Source of the DNA: Streptomyces sp. NBC_01224
GTDB lineage: Bacteria > Actinomycetota > Actinomycetes > Streptomycetales > Streptomycetaceae
NCBI RefSeq assembly: GCF_036002945.1
Contig: NZ_CP108529.1
Span: 5,699,001 to 5,763,000 of the forward strand
Direction: 5' to 3'
DNA: 64,000 bases
Numbering within the stretch: position 1 is the first letter of the stretch; the number at the start of each line of letters is the position of its first letter. The position numbers and the translations under genes were made by a program. The notes under the pieces were generated by a model. That model searched no databases, was not told the DNA's origin, and saw only the letters and a list, made by a program, of their open reading frames with translations. Below are positions 1 through 8,588 of this stretch, one piece after another.

Positions 1-170
1 CTGGCTCGCTACTGTCCAGAAAAAAATGCACGCCCCGTGGCAACGCCGCCGCGGAGCGCAGCCGGTTGCCTTGGCCAGGCCGGCGGCCTCTCCGTGCGTC
101 GCCGCTGGGACCGGTGGCACACATCCCGTGGGAACCAGCCGCCGCCGCTCACCAAAGAGGAGAGGGCGTC

Positions 171-812
171 GTGACCGCGGAGACCTCCCAGACGCTCGAC
201 CGGGGACTACGGGTCCTCAAACTGCTTGCCGACACCGACCACGGCCTGACCGTCACCGAGTTGTCCAACAAACTCGGTGTCAACCGAACCGTGGTCTACC
301 GTCTGCTGGCCACCCTGGAACAACACGCCCTGGTACGCCGCGATCTGGGCGGCCGGGCCAGGGTGGGCCTCGGCGTGCTGCGCCTGGGCCGCCAGGTGCA
401 TCCGCTCGTGCGGGAAGCCGCGCTGCCCGCGCTGCGGTCCCTCGCCGAGGACATCGGGGCCACCGCCCATCTCACGCTGGTCGACGGCAGCGACGCGCTG
501 GCGGTCGCGGTCGTCGAGCCGACCTGGACCGACTACCACGTCGCCTACCGGGCCGGTTTCCGTCATCCGCTGGACCGGGGTGCCGCGGGCCGGGCGATCC
601 TCGCCGCCCGACAGAAGCCGGTGGGCGAGACCGCCTTCACCCTCACCCACGGCGAACTGGAAGCCGGGGCGAGCGGGGCGGCGGCCGCGCTGATGGGGGT
701 GACGGGCGTCGAGGGGAGCGTGGGCGTGGTGATGCTCGCGGACTCCGTACCCGAACGCGTCGGCCCCCGAGTCGTGGACGCGGCCCGCGAGGTGGCGGAC
801 GCGCTCCGGTAG
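171..812 (+). CDS. IclR-family transcriptional regulator
   Basis: This is a DNA-binding regulator of about 213 residues with the IclR layout. An N-terminal winged helix (about residues 5-65, with GLTVTELSNKLGVNRTVVYR as the recognition region) is followed by a ligand-sensing domain. I chose the GTG at 171 because GAGGAG lies just upstream; the open frame runs further left but without a ribosome site. The effector domain is shorter than the roughly 180 residues usual in the family, so ligand sensing may be reduced. Its target is not obvious from the neighbours; an independent terminator follows it. Family assignment is firm, role unknown. Confidence 0.85.
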   Translation: MTAETSQTLDRGLRVLKLLADTDHGLTVTELSNKLGVNRTVVYRLLATLEQHALVRRDLGGRARVGLGVLRLGRQVHPLVREAALPALRSLAEDIGATAHLTLVDGSDALAVAVVEPTWTDYHVAYRAGFRHPLDRGAAGRAILAARQKPVGETAFTLTHGELEAGASGAAAALMGVTGVEGSVGVVMLADSVPERVGPRVVDAAREVADALR

Positions 813-937
813 GGCATTTCGAGCCCGGCCTGTCGCGGGTGGCGGTCGGCCGGCCAAATCATGCCCGTCCGGCGATTGAGGACAAAGCGGTCGGCCGGAC
901 CGGCCCGGCCCTCCGCGGGAGCCGGGCCGGGCAGCCG

Positions 938-972
938 GTACGGGCCGGGTCGACCCACCACCCGGCCCGTAC
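938..972 (+). terminator. Rho-independent-type hairpin after the IclR gene
   Basis: GTACGGGCCGGGT and ACCCGGCCCGTAC form perfect 13-bp arms around a 9-nt loop, without a U-tract, as is common in Streptomyces. It separates the IclR gene from the S16 protease gene, which starts 28 bp later. Confidence 0.6.
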
Positions 973-999
973 CAGCGTCCCGGCGGTTAGATTGGGCGG

Positions 1000-1794
1000 G
1001 TGCTCACTCGTCTCTCGCGCCCCCGCACCCGCACCCTCATCCTGTGTGCCCTGCCCGTCCTCGCCCTGTTCGGCGTGGCCGCCTTCGCGCCGCTGCCGTT
1101 CACGCTGGCGCAGCCCGGCACGACCGCGAACGTGCTCGGGAAGGACCACGGCACCCCCGTGATCAGCATCAAGGGCGCGCCCACCCGCCCCACCAAGGGC
1201 GAGCTGCGGATGACGACGATCGTCGCGACCGGGCCCAACGCCGATGTCGGCATCGGTGATGTGGTCGACAGCTGGTTCCGTACGGACCGGGCGGTTCTGC
1301 CCCGCAACTCCGTCTACCCGACCGGCGGCTCCGAGAAGGAGATCGAGAAGCACAACCTCGAGGACATGAGGAAGTCGCAGAACTCCGCCGTCGACGCGGC
1401 CCTGAACTACCTCGGTAAGCCCAAGGGCTCGGTCGACGTCACCCTGCACCTCGCCGATGTCGGAGGTCCCAGCGCGGGTCTGTTCTTCGCGCTCGGCATC
1501 GTCGACAAGCTCGACGGCGACGGCTCCGGCGGCGATCTCACCGGTGGCCGCACCATCGCGGGCACCGGAACGATCCAGGCGAACGGCGCGGTCGGCGCGG
1601 TCGGCGGAGTGTCGCTCAAGACTCAGGCCGCGCACCGCGACGGCGCGACCGTCTTCCTCGTCCCGAAGGCCGAGTGCCGGGAGGCGGGTGCCGAGCTCCC
1701 CAAGGGGCTCCGGCTGATCCCGGTCACGACCCTGAAGAGCGCGGTGTCCTCACTCCAGGCGCTGGAGCAGGGGCGCAAGGTCCCGAGCTGCTGA
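1000..1794 (+). CDS. Secreted/membrane-anchored Lon-type (S16) protease domain protein
   Basis: The 264-residue product has an N-terminal signal-anchor (about residues 13-37) and a C-terminal Lon proteolytic domain. The nucleophile motif GGPSAG, with catalytic Ser, is near residue 161, and a downstream Lys in the VSLKTQAA segment completes the Ser-Lys dyad expected for S16. It resembles the YlbL group of extracytoplasmic Lon-like proteins but I see no PDZ domain between anchor and protease. The GTG start at 1000 has no clear ribosome site, so translation may be leaderless. Its 3' end overlaps the convergent MFS gene by about 70 bp. Substrate unknown. Confidence 0.75.
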   Translation: MLTRLSRPRTRTLILCALPVLALFGVAAFAPLPFTLAQPGTTANVLGKDHGTPVISIKGAPTRPTKGELRMTTIVATGPNADVGIGDVVDSWFRTDRAVLPRNSVYPTGGSEKEIEKHNLEDMRKSQNSAVDAALNYLGKPKGSVDVTLHLADVGGPSAGLFFALGIVDKLDGDGSGGDLTGGRTIAGTGTIQANGAVGAVGGVSLKTQAAHRDGATVFLVPKAECREAGAELPKGLRLIPVTTLKSAVSSLQALEQGRKVPSC

Positions 1795-3094
1795 CCTCGG
1801 CGGCCGGTGCCGAGGCCTCCGCCTCCGTGCCCCCGGACCCGGACCCGGAATCGGCCGCGTCCATCGTGCGCCACACCGGGAACACCAACGGGCTCAGCGT
1901 CGCCAGCAGGTACACCGTGCCCATCGCCAGCAGCGCGCCTCTCGCGCCTGCGCTCTCCACCAGCAGGCCGGCCGCGAGACCGCCCACCGGCATGGCCAGT
2001 TCGCCTCCTGCCGTGAGGACCCCGGAGACCCGGCTGCGCAGCTCGTCGGGCACGCTCCCGTAGATCACCGTCGTCAGGATCGGGTTCAGCACCCCGCCCG
2101 CGATGCCGCTCAGCGCCATGGTCACGGCGAGCGGCAGCGTCGTCCCGGTCAGCGCCGCGACCGCGTACCTGGGCGCGCCGCACAGCACCACGCACACCGT
2201 GAAGACGGCCCGCCGCGAGAAACGGTGCCCGAACGCCCCGTACAGCAGCGCCCCGGTCAGCCCGCCCGCGCCGAACAGCGCGGTGAGAAGCCCGATGTCC
2301 CTGGCCCCGCCCAGTTCGGCGGAGGCGTGCACCGGCAGCAGGACGGCGTTCCAGCCCTGATCGGTGCCGTTCATGAAGAGGACCATCACCACGACGGCCA
2401 GCAACAGCCGGTTGCTCAGCAAGTAGGTGTAACCCTCGCGCAGTTCGGTGCGGTACGCCCGCAGCGAGACGGGCGCCGCGGCCTTGCGGGGCTCGGCCGC
2501 GCGTACCCCCCGCACCCCGACCGCGATCAGCAGCGCGGACGTCAGGAAGGTCGCGGCATCCAGCAGCAGTACGGTCTCCGCGCCGACCAGTGCGATCAGT
2601 ACGCCGGCCAGCGCCGCCCCGACCATCCTGGCGCCGCGCGAGACGGCGTCGAAGAGGCTGGCGGCGCGGGCGAGGGTGGTGCCGGCGTGCTCGGCGAGAT
2701 CCGGTACGAGGACGTAGCGGGCCGTGTTGCCCGGGGTGTGCAGGAGTCCGCTGACCGCCATCAGCGCGCACAGCATCCAGAACTCCAGGGAGTCCGCGTA
2801 GTGCAGCAGAGGGATGGCGGCTACGGCGACGCCGCAGACCAGGTCGGAGGCGACGGAGACCCGGCGGCGCCCGATCCGGTCGATGACGGGTCCGCCGATC
2901 AGTGCGGAGACGACGATCGGCAGAGTCGCGCAGAAGGCGACGACGCCGGCCCGTCCCGCGCTGCCCGTGGTCTCCAGGACGAACCACGGGACGCCGATGA
3001 GGGTGAGTGAAGTACCGGCCGTGGATATGGAGTTGGCGGACAGTACGGCGATGAGCGGGATGCGGTCGCGACTGCGGTCCCCCCGGCCGCTCAT
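1724..3094 (-). CDS. MFS transporter, probable drug/metabolite exporter
   Basis: The 456-residue protein has about 12 hydrophobic helices and the MFS loop feature GGPVIDRIGRRR between helices 2 and 3. It looks like the macrolide-efflux/enterobactin-exporter branch of the MFS. The ATG at 3094 overlaps the stop of the preceding small gene (ATGA), so the two are translationally coupled. Together with the ArsR-type gene farther upstream on the same strand this looks like a small self-regulated efflux locus. The tail is Ser/Gly/Ala-rich and runs into the convergent protease gene. Substrate not predictable. Confidence 0.85.
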   Translation of the reverse strand: MSGRGDRSRDRIPLIAVLSANSISTAGTSLTLIGVPWFVLETTGSAGRAGVVAFCATLPIVVSALIGGPVIDRIGRRRVSVASDLVCGVAVAAIPLLHYADSLEFWMLCALMAVSGLLHTPGNTARYVLVPDLAEHAGTTLARAASLFDAVSRGARMVGAALAGVLIALVGAETVLLLDAATFLTSALLIAVGVRGVRAAEPRKAAAPVSLRAYRTELREGYTYLLSNRLLLAVVVMVLFMNGTDQGWNAVLLPVHASAELGGARDIGLLTALFGAGGLTGALLYGAFGHRFSRRAVFTVCVVLCGAPRYAVAALTGTTLPLAVTMALSGIAGGVLNPILTTVIYGSVPDELRSRVSGVLTAGGELAMPVGGLAAGLLVESAGARGALLAMGTVYLLATLSPLVFPVWRTMDAADSGSGSGGTEAEASAPAAEVSSSGPCAPAPAPGVRTPRSSGS

Positions 3095-3288
3095 GCCGTA
3101 CCGGGCACGACGGAAGGGCGGTCGGGGCTGTGGGGCATGATGCGCAGCCCCGACTCCACGAGGAGCCAGCCCAGCCGGGCGCGCAGCGAGGCGCGCGGAT
3201 CAGCCGGAACGAGATCGAGATCCGTTGCCCGCCGCCGTAGTTCGGCGGAGCGCTGGTGGTGCAGCAGCAGATGAGTGTCGGAGTGCAT
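3091..3288 (-). CDS. Small hypothetical protein coupled to the MFS gene
   Basis: This 65-residue product begins MHSDTHLLLHHQRSAELRRR and is rich in Leu, Arg and His, with no signal peptide or membrane segment. I chose the ATG at 3288 because GGAAGGA lies 7-13 bp upstream; the longer open frame to 3420 has no such site. Its stop overlaps the MFS start (ATGA). I do not recognise a family; short proteins of this kind are often seen next to Streptomyces regulators. Confidence 0.6.
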   Translation of the reverse strand: MHSDTHLLLHHQRSAELRRRATDLDLVPADPRASLRARLGWLLVESGLRIMPHSPDRPSVVPGTA

Positions 3289-3450
3289 GGCGGTGTCCTT
3301 CCGGTCGGAGGGGCTCATTCCTCGGCGACTTCGTCGCACGGCCGACTCGGTGCCCGACGGGCTTCCCGCACGGCCGGCCGGCGGCGTCGCGCGGTGGACC
3401 CGTCCGCCGGACGGGTCCACCGCTCTTCGGGCTGTTGCCCGGTGGGTTCG

Positions 3451-4059
3451 TTACTCGGCGGGGCGAGGGAAGAGGTGCACGTGGCTGCGGACGTTGGCCG
3501 AGCCCTCCGTGCCCTCCGGGACCCGGTCCTCATAGCTCGCGATGAGATCGTGGATCTTCCCGATCAGCTCCCTGGAGAGATCGGGGGTGAGGCGCACCTT
3601 GAAATCGCTGGCGTCCCAGCCGTGCAGCCACTCCTCGGGCCACTCGTGCATCGTGCCGAGCCAGGTGTTCAGCTCCTGGGCGTGTGTGGTGGCGATCTCG
3701 TGGAGTACGACGCCGACGGCGCCGCGCACCTCGGGATCCGGGTGGCCCAGGAATCGGTCGCTGTTGAAGGCGGTGCCTGTGTGGACGGCCCGCCACCAGC
3801 GTTCGCGGCCCTTGCCGCGCTCGGGGTCGTCCTCGACGAAGCCGTACGCCGCCAGCTGCCTGAGGTGGTAGCTGGTGGCGCCGCTGGACTCGCCCAGCCG
3901 GTCCGCGAGACCGGAGGCGGTGGCGGGGCCGAACTCGCGGAGCGCGCTCAGCAGGCGCAGTCGCAGGGGGTGGGCGAGCCCGCGCAGGGTGCGGGCGTCG
4001 ACCGTGTGGACATTCGGGCCGACGACGGCGCTCTCGCCGTCGTCCTCTGTTGCGGGCAT
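3451..4059 (-). CDS. ArsR/HTH_20-type winged-helix regulator
   Basis: The 202-residue protein carries an N-terminal winged helix (about residues 20-90), with the segment RTLRGLAHPLRLRLLSAL and the recognition helix ATSYHLRQLAAYGF typical of ArsR-like regulators. A C-terminal helical region of unknown ligand preference follows. No metal-binding Cys motif is seen, so it is not a classical metal sensor. It lies upstream of the MFS exporter on the same strand, with 163 bp between it and the small gene. A perfect palindrome directly before the start suggests autorepression and perhaps control of the exporter. Confidence 0.8.
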   Translation of the reverse strand: MPATEDDGESAVVGPNVHTVDARTLRGLAHPLRLRLLSALREFGPATASGLADRLGESSGATSYHLRQLAAYGFVEDDPERGKGRERWWRAVHTGTAFNSDRFLGHPDPEVRGAVGVVLHEIATTHAQELNTWLGTMHEWPEEWLHGWDASDFKVRLTPDLSRELIGKIHDLIASYEDRVPEGTEGSANVRSHVHLFPRPAE

Positions 4060-4074
4060 GGCTCAACCGTAGAG

Positions 4075-4094
4075 TTGCAAAGCTCTCTTTGCAA
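4075..4094. promoter_or_regulatory. Perfect palindromic operator before the ArsR-type gene
   Basis: TTGCAAAG-CTCT-CTTTGCAA has identical 8-bp arms and begins 16 bp before the regulator's ATG. Two further partial copies (TTTTTTGCAG near 4101 and TTTCTTTGCG near 4112) follow. The AT-rich composition stands out from the surrounding high-GC DNA. The most likely reading is the binding site of the ArsR-type protein overlapping its own promoter. Confidence 0.65.
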
Positions 4095-4145
4095 CGATTT
4101 TTTTGCAGCGATTTCTTTGCGTCCTGCCCGGAGGGTCGCGACGGC

Positions 4146-5126
4146 TCACCCCTTCTTGATGAACCCCTCCTGGATCAGCCAGCCCTTCGCCACCTCGTGC
4201 GGGTCCTGCCCGTCGACATCCACCTTCGCGTTGAGCTCCTGCGCGACCTCCGTCGTCAGCTTCCTGCTCACCGGGTCGAGCAGCCCCGCGATCTGCGGGT
4301 ACTTCTCAAAAGTCTTGGTGTGGATGACGGGCGCCGCGTTGTAGTTGGGGAAGAAGTGCTTGTCGTCCACGAGCACGTCGAGGTCCATGGCCCTGATCCG
4401 GCCGTCCGTGGTGAACACCTCGCCCAGCAGGCAGGAGTTGGACTTCGAGACCTGGGTGTAGATGATCCCGGCGTCCATCTTCTTGATGTTGGCGGCAGGG
4501 AGCGACATCCCGTACGCCTTCTCCATGCCCGGCAGCCCGTCGTCGCGCGAGGCGAACTCGTTCTCCACGCAGATCGTCACCGCCGACGGGTTCTTCTTCG
4601 CCAGCGCGGCGACATCGGAGAGCGTCCTCAAGTGGTACTTCGCGTTGTTCTTCCTGCTGATGGCGAGCGCGTAGGTGTTGTTGAGGGTGGATGGCGTCAG
4701 CCAGGTCACCCCGTTCTTCCGGTCCTCGTCGCGGACCGCCTTCCACTGCGCCAACGGGTCGGCGATCGGCTTCGCATGGCCCAGATAGGTGATCCAGCCG
4801 GTGCCCGTGTACTCGTACATCGCATCCGCGCCGCCCTTGATGATCGCCTCACGCGCACTGATCGAACCGGGCAGGTTCGTCCGGTCCAGGACCTCCGCGC
4901 CGGCGGCCTTGAAGACCAGGCCGATCATCTGGCCGAGGATGATGTTCTCGCTGAAGTTCTTCGAGGTCACGGTCAGCGAAGCACCGTCCAGCGGCTTCCC
5001 CCGACCCACGGAGCCCGGCACCACGTCGTCCACCATCGGCGAGCCGCTCTTCAGACCGCACCCGGAGAGCGTCAGCGTCAGGGCGAGTGCCCCTACGAGT
5101 CCGGCACGCACCTGCCGCGGGCCCAT
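4146..5126 (-). CDS. Glycine betaine/choline ABC transporter substrate-binding lipoprotein
   Basis: The 326-residue product is the substrate-binding component (OpuAC/ProX/OsmF fold) of an osmoprotectant importer. A signal peptide ends in the lipobox LSGC, so the mature protein should be anchored outside the membrane. The domain includes the family segments VTSKNFSENIILGQMIG and ADAMYEYTGTGW. I prefer the ATG at 5126 over an upstream start at 5147, because GGAGG lies 9 nt before it. It is the last gene of a four-gene operon and starts right after the permease stop. Confidence 0.85.
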   Translation of the reverse strand: MGPRQVRAGLVGALALTLTLSGCGLKSGSPMVDDVVPGSVGRGKPLDGASLTVTSKNFSENIILGQMIGLVFKAAGAEVLDRTNLPGSISAREAIIKGGADAMYEYTGTGWITYLGHAKPIADPLAQWKAVRDEDRKNGVTWLTPSTLNNTYALAISRKNNAKYHLRTLSDVAALAKKNPSAVTICVENEFASRDDGLPGMEKAYGMSLPAANIKKMDAGIIYTQVSKSNSCLLGEVFTTDGRIRAMDLDVLVDDKHFFPNYNAAPVIHTKTFEKYPQIAGLLDPVSRKLTTEVAQELNAKVDVDGQDPHEVAKGWLIQEGFIKKG

Positions 5127-5127
5127 C

Positions 5128-6027
5128 TCACCCCACCTCCAGTCCACGCGGCGTCAACGCCACCTCGACCAGCGAGGCCAGCCAGTCCACCAGCAGCGCC
5201 AGCACCACCGTCAGTACGGAACCGAGCACCAGCACCGGCATCCGCTGGGTCTGGATGCCCGAGGTGATCAGGTCCCCGAGGCCGCCGCCGCCGACGAAGG
5301 TGGCCAGGGTCGCCGTACCGACGTTGAGCACCAGCGCCGTCCGTACACCGGCCAGGATCAGCGGGACGGCGAGCGGCAGTTCGACCTTGGTGAGCGTCCC
5401 CATCGCCGACATGCCGATGCCGCGCGAAGCCTCGACCAGGCTCGGTTCGATCGCCCTGAGACCGGCCACCGTGTTGGAGAACACCGGCAGCACCGCGTAG
5501 ATCACCATGCCGATGATCGCCGTCGACGGGCCGATGCCCAGCCAGATGACCAGGAGAGCCAGCAGACCGATCGCGGGGGTCGCCTGCCCGATGTTGGCGA
5601 CGACCGTGACCACCGGGGCGCCCTTGCGCAGCAGGCGCCGGGTCAGTGCGATCCCCAGCGGGATGGCGATGATCAGAACCCAGAACGTCGAGATCGCGGT
5701 CAGTTTCACATGCTGCCACCAGCGCAGCCGCACATTGCCGCCGGTGAGCGAATTCCTGGCGATCGAGTCGAGGTGGGTGTTGGTGATCCACAGATAGGTG
5801 ATGGCCAGGACGATCGCGAGCGCGGCCGGCAGCAGCACCAGCTTGCGCCAGGTGATCCGGCGCCGCGGCGCCACCGGTGGCGGTGGGGGTTCCTCCTCCT
5901 CGTCGCGGAAGGCATGGCCCATGACGTCGTGTTCGCCGGGCGGGCGGTCCTTGTCGGACGCGGGCGCCGGGCGGGGGGAGCGCGCAGTCCGCGCCGATTC
6001 GGGATCCTGCGGGAAGTTGGGATTCAT
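5128..6027 (-). CDS. Osmoprotectant ABC transporter permease (OpuCB/ProW type)
   Basis: The 299-residue protein has an unusually long charged/proline-rich cytoplasmic N-terminus (about 55 residues) before five to six membrane helices. The BPD_transp_1 EAA-type loop is visible in EASRGIGMSAMGTLTKVELP. Its ATG at 6027 overlaps the stop of the ATPase gene (ATGA). It should pair with the other permease (7318-7965), ATPase and lipoprotein to import betaine, choline or a related quaternary amine. Confidence 0.85.
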   Translation of the reverse strand: MNPNFPQDPESARTARSPRPAPASDKDRPPGEHDVMGHAFRDEEEEPPPPPVAPRRRITWRKLVLLPAALAIVLAITYLWITNTHLDSIARNSLTGGNVRLRWWQHVKLTAISTFWVLIIAIPLGIALTRRLLRKGAPVVTVVANIGQATPAIGLLALLVIWLGIGPSTAIIGMVIYAVLPVFSNTVAGLRAIEPSLVEASRGIGMSAMGTLTKVELPLAVPLILAGVRTALVLNVGTATLATFVGGGGLGDLITSGIQTQRMPVLVLGSVLTVVLALLVDWLASLVEVALTPRGLEVG

Positions 6028-7325
6028 GCGCCCGCACCGCCCTCCAGCTCCTGTCCGGTCTGGTGGGCGCGCGTGTCCTCCAGGTCGTGCTGGTGCTCGA
6101 TGGCGGCGAGCCGGTCGGCCTCCAGCAGTTCCTGGACGGAGTTCATCAGGGTGTGCATGTCGACGACCCCGATGAACTCGCCGCGCCGCCCGGTCACCGC
6201 GGCCCGTCCGCCGCTGTCGGTCAGCACCGCCTCCAGGGCGTCGTGCAGCGTCGCGTCCCGCGTCACCGTGTCATGGACCAGTTGCCCGGCACGCGCCAGC
6301 GAACCCCGCGCCCGCATCAGGTCGCCGCGCCGCAGCCACTTGTACGGGCGGTTCCTGCGGTCCAGCATCAGGAGCTCGTTGTGCGGGCCGCTGCGCAGCT
6401 TGTTGAAGATCGACTGGAGCGGGTCGTCGACCGTGACCGTCGGGAACTGGACCATCTCCACATCCCGTACGCGGGTGAGGTTGAGCCGCTTCAGCGCGGC
6501 CCCGGCACCGACGAAACCCGAGACGAAGTCGTCCGTCGGGTTGGTGAGGATCGCCTCCGGGGTGTCGAACTGCGCGATGTGTGAACGCTCCCGCAGTACC
6601 GCGATCCGGTCACCCAGCTTGATCGCCTCGTCGAAGTCGTGGGTGACGAAGACGATCGTCTTGTGCAGCTCGTGCTGGAGCCGGATCAGCTCGTCCTGCA
6701 GGTGGTCGCGGGTGATCGGGTCGACCGCGCCGAACGGCTCGTCCATCAGCAGCACCGGTGGATCGGCCGCCAGGGCCCGCGCCACGCCCACCCGCTGCTG
6801 CTGTCCGCCGGAGAGCGCACGCGGGTAGCGCCCGTGGAACTCCCGGGGGTCGAGGCCGACCAGATCGAGCATCTCCTCGACCCGGTCCTTCACCTTCGAC
6901 TTCGACCAGCCGACCATCCTCGGTACGAGGGCGATGTTCTCGGCGACCGTCATGTGCGGGAAGAGCCCGGACGACTGGATCGCGTAACCGATCTTGCGGC
7001 GCAGCTTCACCGGGTCGATGTCGGTGACGTCCTCGTCGTTGATCCTGATCCGCCCGGACGTCGGCTCGATCAGCCGGTTGATCATCTTCAGGGTGGTGGA
7101 CTTCCCGCAGCCGGACGGGCCGACGAAGATCACCGTTTCACCGGCCTTGATGTCCATCGTGACGTTGTCCACCGCCGGGCTCGGATTGCCCGGATAGCGC
7201 TTGGTCAGATTGTCCAGATGGATGGTGGCGCCGGAAGTGGTCTTCGTCGTTCCGGCGCTGTCGGCGGCGCTGCTCCCGTCGGCGGCACCGGAGCCGGCGT
7301 TCCCGGCGTCGGCGGTCTCAGACAC
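6024..7325 (-). CDS. Osmoprotectant ABC transporter ATP-binding protein with CBS domains (OpuCA/ProV type)
   Basis: The 433-residue ATPase carries Walker A GPSGCGKST, signature LSGGQQQR and Walker B LLMDEP, followed by a C-terminal pair of CBS domains, the family's ionic-strength or nucleotide sensor. The GTG at 7325 is preceded by AGGGGG at good spacing and overlaps the 3' end of the upstream permease by 8 bp; the longer frame to 7496 is only overlap. The low-complexity Ala/Ser/Gly N-terminus (about 35 residues) is a lineage extension. It energises the two permeases encoded on either side. Confidence 0.88.
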   Translation of the reverse strand: MSETADAGNAGSGAADGSSAADSAGTTKTTSGATIHLDNLTKRYPGNPSPAVDNVTMDIKAGETVIFVGPSGCGKSTTLKMINRLIEPTSGRIRINDEDVTDIDPVKLRRKIGYAIQSSGLFPHMTVAENIALVPRMVGWSKSKVKDRVEEMLDLVGLDPREFHGRYPRALSGGQQQRVGVARALAADPPVLLMDEPFGAVDPITRDHLQDELIRLQHELHKTIVFVTHDFDEAIKLGDRIAVLRERSHIAQFDTPEAILTNPTDDFVSGFVGAGAALKRLNLTRVRDVEMVQFPTVTVDDPLQSIFNKLRSGPHNELLMLDRRNRPYKWLRRGDLMRARGSLARAGQLVHDTVTRDATLHDALEAVLTDSGGRAAVTGRRGEFIGVVDMHTLMNSVQELLEADRLAAIEHQHDLEDTRAHQTGQELEGGAGA

Positions 7326-7965
7326 GGATCCCCCTGGGAATGGTGAGCCGCCCGAGCAGTACGTACGCGGCGTCGAAGAGCAGGGCGAGGATGACGATGC
7401 CGAGCGTGCCTGCGAGCACCTGATTGAGCGCGTTGGCGCTGCCCAGCGAGGCGATGCCGCGGAAGATCTCATTGCCCAGGCCGGGGCCCGACGCATAGGC
7501 GGCGATGGCGGCGATGCCCATCAGCATCTGTGTGGAGACCCTGATGCCGGTGAGGATCGGCGGCCAGGCGAGCGGCAGCTCCACCCGGCACAGCCGGGCC
7601 GGCCGCGACATCCCGATGCCCTTCGCCGCGTCGACGAGCGACGGATCGACGCCGCGCAGCCCCACGATCGAGTTACGGACGATGGGCAGCAGCCCGTACA
7701 GCGTCAGAGTGATCACCGTGGGCGCGACCCCGAGCCCGACCAGCGGGATGAGCAGACCGATCGCGGCGAGGGAGGGGATGGTGAGGATCGTCGCCGTCGA
7801 CGTGATGGCCAGCGACCCCGCCCATCCGCTGCGATAGGTGACGACCCCGATCAGGACACCCAGCACGGTGGCGATGACCATGCACTGGAATACGGCACTG
7901 ACGTGCTGATACGCGTCGGTGAGCAGCTGTTGATGCCGGTTGCCCAGGTACTCCCAGAAGCTCAC
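7318..7965 (-). CDS. Osmoprotectant ABC transporter permease (OpuCD/ProW type)
   Basis: The 215-residue integral membrane protein of the BPD_transp_1 family has about six helices and the conserved cytoplasmic loop AAKGIGMSRPARLCRVELP. The GTG at 7965 has GAGGAG upstream. It is the first gene of the importer operon, followed with overlaps by the ATPase, second permease and lipoprotein. The divided permease (two genes) matches the OpuC arrangement rather than single-permease ProU. Confidence 0.87.
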   Translation of the reverse strand: MSFWEYLGNRHQQLLTDAYQHVSAVFQCMVIATVLGVLIGVVTYRSGWAGSLAITSTATILTIPSLAAIGLLIPLVGLGVAPTVITLTLYGLLPIVRNSIVGLRGVDPSLVDAAKGIGMSRPARLCRVELPLAWPPILTGIRVSTQMLMGIAAIAAYASGPGLGNEIFRGIASLGSANALNQVLAGTLGIVILALLFDAAYVLLGRLTIPRGIRV

Positions 7966-7980
7966 ACGCCACTCCTCGGC

Positions 7981-8454
7981 TCAGTCGTTGTCCTCTGCGG
8001 CCTGCTCGACGAGCGGGATGATCCGCAGCGGAACCGGGTTCTCCATGACGATGGCCGTGGAGGCCCGGACGATGCCATCAAAACCGACAACCCGGTCGAT
8101 CACCCGTTGAAGATCGGCGTTGGAACGCGCGACGAGACGGCAGAGCATGTCGCCGTGCCCGGTGGTGGTGTGCAGCTCCAGTACCTCCGGGACACCGGCC
8201 AAGTGGGCCCGTACATCGGCGCCTTGACCCTGCTTGATCTCCAGCGTCGCGAACGCGGTGACGGGGTAGCCGAGCGCCGCCGGATCGACGGTCGGGCCGA
8301 ATCCGCGGATGACTCCATTCGACTGAAGCCGGTCGAGGCGCGCCTGCACCGTCCCGCGCGCCACGCCGAGCCGGCGCGATGCCTCCAGGACGCCGATACG
8401 GGGCTCGCGGGCCAGCAGTACGATGAGTCGCCCGTCCAGATGATCGATCGCCAT
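7981..8454 (-). CDS. Lrp/AsnC-family regulator divergent from hppD
   Basis: The protein (157 residues from the ATG at 8454) has an N-terminal helix-turn-helix (LEASRRLGVARGTVQARLDR) and a C-terminal RAM ligand-binding domain (TTTGHGDMLCRLVARSN). I chose 8454 because GGAGG stands 9 nt upstream and the length fits the family; tandem ATGs at 8487/8490 give a 12-residue extension. It is transcribed away from hppD across a short shared region, so control of tyrosine/4-hydroxyphenylpyruvate catabolism in response to an aromatic amino or keto acid is the natural inference. Confidence 0.85.
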   Translation of the reverse strand: MAIDHLDGRLIVLLAREPRIGVLEASRRLGVARGTVQARLDRLQSNGVIRGFGPTVDPAALGYPVTAFATLEIKQGQGADVRAHLAGVPEVLELHTTTGHGDMLCRLVARSNADLQRVIDRVVGFDGIVRASTAIVMENPVPLRIIPLVEQAAEDND

Positions 8455-8588
8455 GGGTTCGCCTCCGGGGGCCGCTGTGGTGGTCATCATGTACAGATAG
8501 CCCGGCCATCATCCCTATCGGCTATGCAGATTGCCCAGCCGATTCGCGAACTGTTGCGCACCTTGCGAAGCGGCGAGAGCCTTCGAGC

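Noticed and set aside
1..170. Coding region upstream of the IclR gene in frame from 66
   Set aside because: The GTG at 171 has the ribosome site; the upstream residues are low-complexity and not part of the IclR domain.
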